DNA from: Lachnospiraceae bacterium
Lineage (GTDB): Bacteria; Bacillota; Clostridia; Lachnospirales; Lachnospiraceae
Length of the DNA stretch: 6,928 nucleotides
Assembly: GCA_016282215.1 (NCBI GenBank)
Contig: JAEEKC010000056.1
Coordinates: 1 to 6,928 of the forward strand
Direction of reading: 5' to 3'
The position numbers and the translations under genes were made by a program. Positions 5,038 to 6,928 of the stretch are shown one piece after another (the stretch's first letter is position 1; the number at the start of each line of letters is the position of its first letter). The notes beneath the pieces are model-generated. The model made no database searches and was not told the origin of the DNA. It saw only the letters and a program-made list of their open reading frames with translations.

Positions 5038-6928
5038 ATGATGTTATCTGCAAAACGGAAAGAACAAAGCAGGGAAGCGGTGAGACTGATCCTTGCGGCA
5101 TGTATGGCAGTTGTCTTTATGCTGCTTTTTACAAGCGGCGTACAGGCAGCGGTTATTACCGACAGGATCGACCTTGTGGGAACGGAAGGCCAGATTGCGA
5201 CGGATCATGGGGATCACTGGTCCTGGTCCTGGAATGAACAGGACGAAACCAAAACGCTGACCCTGAAGGACGGATTTGAGCTCAATTATTCCGGGGATGA
5301 AGGCCCCGCCTTAAAACTGGGCGCAAATGCCATCATTGTCCTGGAAGGAAAGGCTTCCATTACCGCGAGCAACCAAAAGGCGATAGAAGTACTCGGTGAT
5401 CTGACCATCCGGTCAGCCGAAGGGAAAAACGGCTATTTGAAGATCACAACAAGCCAGGCGGGAACGAGTACCACCGGTAAGTTTTACGGCATCGAGATCA
5501 AAAATCCCGAAGGAACCACGAATACGGACGGAACAAAAAACAGAGCCCTGAATGTGACGGATCATGCGATTGTGCAGATTAACGGCACCGGCAGTGATGG
5601 CTGTCTGTGGTGTTCGGATTCTTTGAATACAACAGACGGGACCTCCGGCACGAAAGCAGTGCTGAATATCGCAAATGAGAGCGTGGTCCAGCTGATCCAT
5701 GGCACAAAGGTGGCAGCCGGATTCCAACTGAAAAATACGGACAGGCTTCTTTGTCTGGAGGATTCCAAAAACCCTGTTTTTTTGACCAGGGAACAGATCA
5801 AAGATCTTACGGGTTCCATCAAAAAGATTTCTCTCCTGTCAGGAAAAGTGATTCAGCAGGATAATACCGAAGTGGTGCCTGATAATAGCGGCAACTATTC
5901 CATTACCTATGACGGTATAGAACACCCGGTTCTTTTCAATCATAATACTTCTCTGCTTTCGTCGTCAGATCTCGGAATCAAAGCGATCGACATTACTCCC
6001 GAGAACTTTGATTATTATGAATCCGAGCACAGTGAATATCTGAAAGAGACAGCCGGTGATTACAGGGATAAGAAGGTTGTCAAAACGACAACCCATTATG
6101 AACCGTTTACCACGGCCACAGGCAGCCCGAAAGAAGCGGCTGTTTATCGTATTACCTATGACGGCAAACCGGTTACGACATTTGAGATCAAGCAAAGACA
6201 GATCCGGGTTGCAGGACTGAAGGCCAAAGACAAGGTGTTTGACGGCTGGGAGGATGCGCAGATCGATTACAGTGATATGACGCTCACCTGCGTCAACAAT
6301 ACCGGCGAGGTGAACGAAGAAACGCAGGGTATCGTAACTTCCGATCAGGATAAACTTCTGGCGAAAGACGGCAGAATTCCGGAGATCATTCCTTATGCAA
6401 AGGCATATTTTGTAAATGAGGTTACTTCCGGAAGTGCGGATTATACACTCGAGAACAATAGAAAATTTAAAAAGAGCAAAGATGTGTCCTATGACGGAAC
6501 CGAAACAGGAAACAGTGTAAATGACAATGTCATCGCCAAGGATGTTTTGATCGAAAAAGGAACCAATGGAGACATTGAGTCAGTTCCGACAGGCCTTACG
6601 CTGAGCGATCCGAACTATGCCGTGCTCGAGCCCTCTGCAAACAGCGGTAAGAGTCAGGTTCTGATCCCGAAAGAAAACGGACAGAAGATCGGTCCGAGAT
6701 CCCTGACCAATTCGAGCGTACTTGTGGAACTGAATACCGATTCCGTGATCTGGCGTCAGGAGGGTTTTCTGGAAGGCACTGATGTGAAGATCAGCAAGGC
6801 TGAAGACGGATCCTATGCCACACCGGAACATCCCAGGGCAAGTAATGTGGCACTGGTCGCAGATAAGGATTACCTGGTAAATCCCAACACCAACACCATT
6901 ACAGAGGTGGGCGATTACTATATTATCC
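5038..6928 (+). CDS. Large secreted surface protein with beta-rich repeat region and YDG-like domain, 3' truncated
   Basis: An open frame from ATG 5038 to the window edge with no stop: 630 codons visible, 3' end missing. A second ATG at 5041 is equally possible; TAGGA at 5031-5035 sits 5 nt before it, while AAAGGA at 5021-5026 is 11 nt before 5038. Residues 1-37 are a signal peptide: basic n-region with KRK, hydrophobic core 17-31 (LILAACMAVVFMLLF), likely cleavage after VQA (37). Residues about 72-240 are Gly/Thr/Asn-rich short beta strands (LTLKDGFEL, AIEVLGDLTI) like the beta-helix or carbohydrate-binding regions of clostridial surface proteins, and include a CLWC motif (C189, C192). Residues about 389-473 (KDKVFDGWEDAQIDYSDMTL to ADYTLENN) resemble a YDG domain. 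A further beta-rich stretch, with SYDG and DPNYAVLEP, follows. An anchor such as LPXTG or a choline-binding repeat would be off-window. The surface location is well supported; the ligand is unknown. Confidence 0.85.
   Translation, partial: MMLSAKRKEQSREAVRLILAACMAVVFMLLFTSGVQAAVITDRIDLVGTEGQIATDHGDHWSWSWNEQDETKTLTLKDGFELNYSGDEGPALKLGANAIIVLEGKASITASNQKAIEVLGDLTIRSAEGKNGYLKITTSQAGTSTTGKFYGIEIKNPEGTTNTDGTKNRALNVTDHAIVQINGTGSDGCLWCSDSLNTTDGTSGTKAVLNIANESVVQLIHGTKVAAGFQLKNTDRLLCLEDSKNPVFLTREQIKDLTGSIKKISLLSGKVIQQDNTEVVPDNSGNYSITYDGIEHPVLFNHNTSLLSSSDLGIKAIDITPENFDYYESEHSEYLKETAGDYRDKKVVKTTTHYEPFTTATGSPKEAAVYRITYDGKPVTTFEIKQRQIRVAGLKAKDKVFDGWEDAQIDYSDMTLTCVNNTGEVNEETQGIVTSDQDKLLAKDGRIPEIIPYAKAYFVNEVTSGSADYTLENNRKFKKSKDVSYDGTETGNSVNDNVIAKDVLIEKGTNGDIESVPTGLTLSDPNYAVLEPSANSGKSQVLIPKENGQKIGPRSLTNSSVLVELNTDSVIWRQEGFLEGTDVKISKAEDGSYATPEHPRASNVALVADKDYLVNPNTNTITEVGDYYII

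Noticed and set aside
5413..6831. Several short minus-strand open frames under the surface-protein gene
   Set aside because: The plus frame is open throughout with a signal peptide and domain-like repeats; the minus frames are short and unrelated in content.

Overview
The window reads as chromosomal DNA of an anaerobic Firmicute, most likely a Clostridia member of the Lachnospiraceae type. That placement is an inference. It rests on moderate GC, purine-rich Shine-Dalgarno sites, a LytS-type kinase paired with a SARP-like response regulator, a long-form serine acetyltransferase, and a large secreted surface protein with a YDG-like domain. No rRNA, tRNA, mobile element or CRISPR array is visible. 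All genes lie on the plus strand.

Region 1 (1-4854) looks like one transcription unit. It starts inside the gene for a hybrid histidine kinase or similar protein, of which the end of a receiver, an HPt domain and a C-terminal helical tail are visible. Next come a two-receiver protein whose first receiver is degenerate (start probably GTG at 864), a serine O-acetyltransferase (cysE/epsC type), a 7TM LytS-family sensor kinase, and a response regulator with a SARP-like winged helix. Gaps between genes are 16 to 50 bases. A strong intrinsic terminator follows the last gene (4808-4854).

Region 2 (4855-5037) is a regulatory interval. It holds an extended -10 promoter candidate, an inverted repeat just upstream of the -10, and a leader of about 115 nt with three consecutive small inverted repeats. 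The third covers a consensus Shine-Dalgarno that has no obvious start codon.

Region 3 (5038-6928) is the first 630 codons of a large secreted protein that runs off the window. It has a signal peptide, a beta-strand-rich region resembling clostridial surface proteins, and a YDG-like module.

How the parts may work together is inference. The HPt protein and the stand-alone receivers could form a phosphorelay. The kinase/SARP-regulator pair is a second two-component system and could control the adjacent surface-protein promoter. The biosynthetic cysE gene between the two signalling modules is the oddest feature; its protein ends in Tyr-Val-Ile, the type of tail that docks into O-acetylserine sulfhydrylase.
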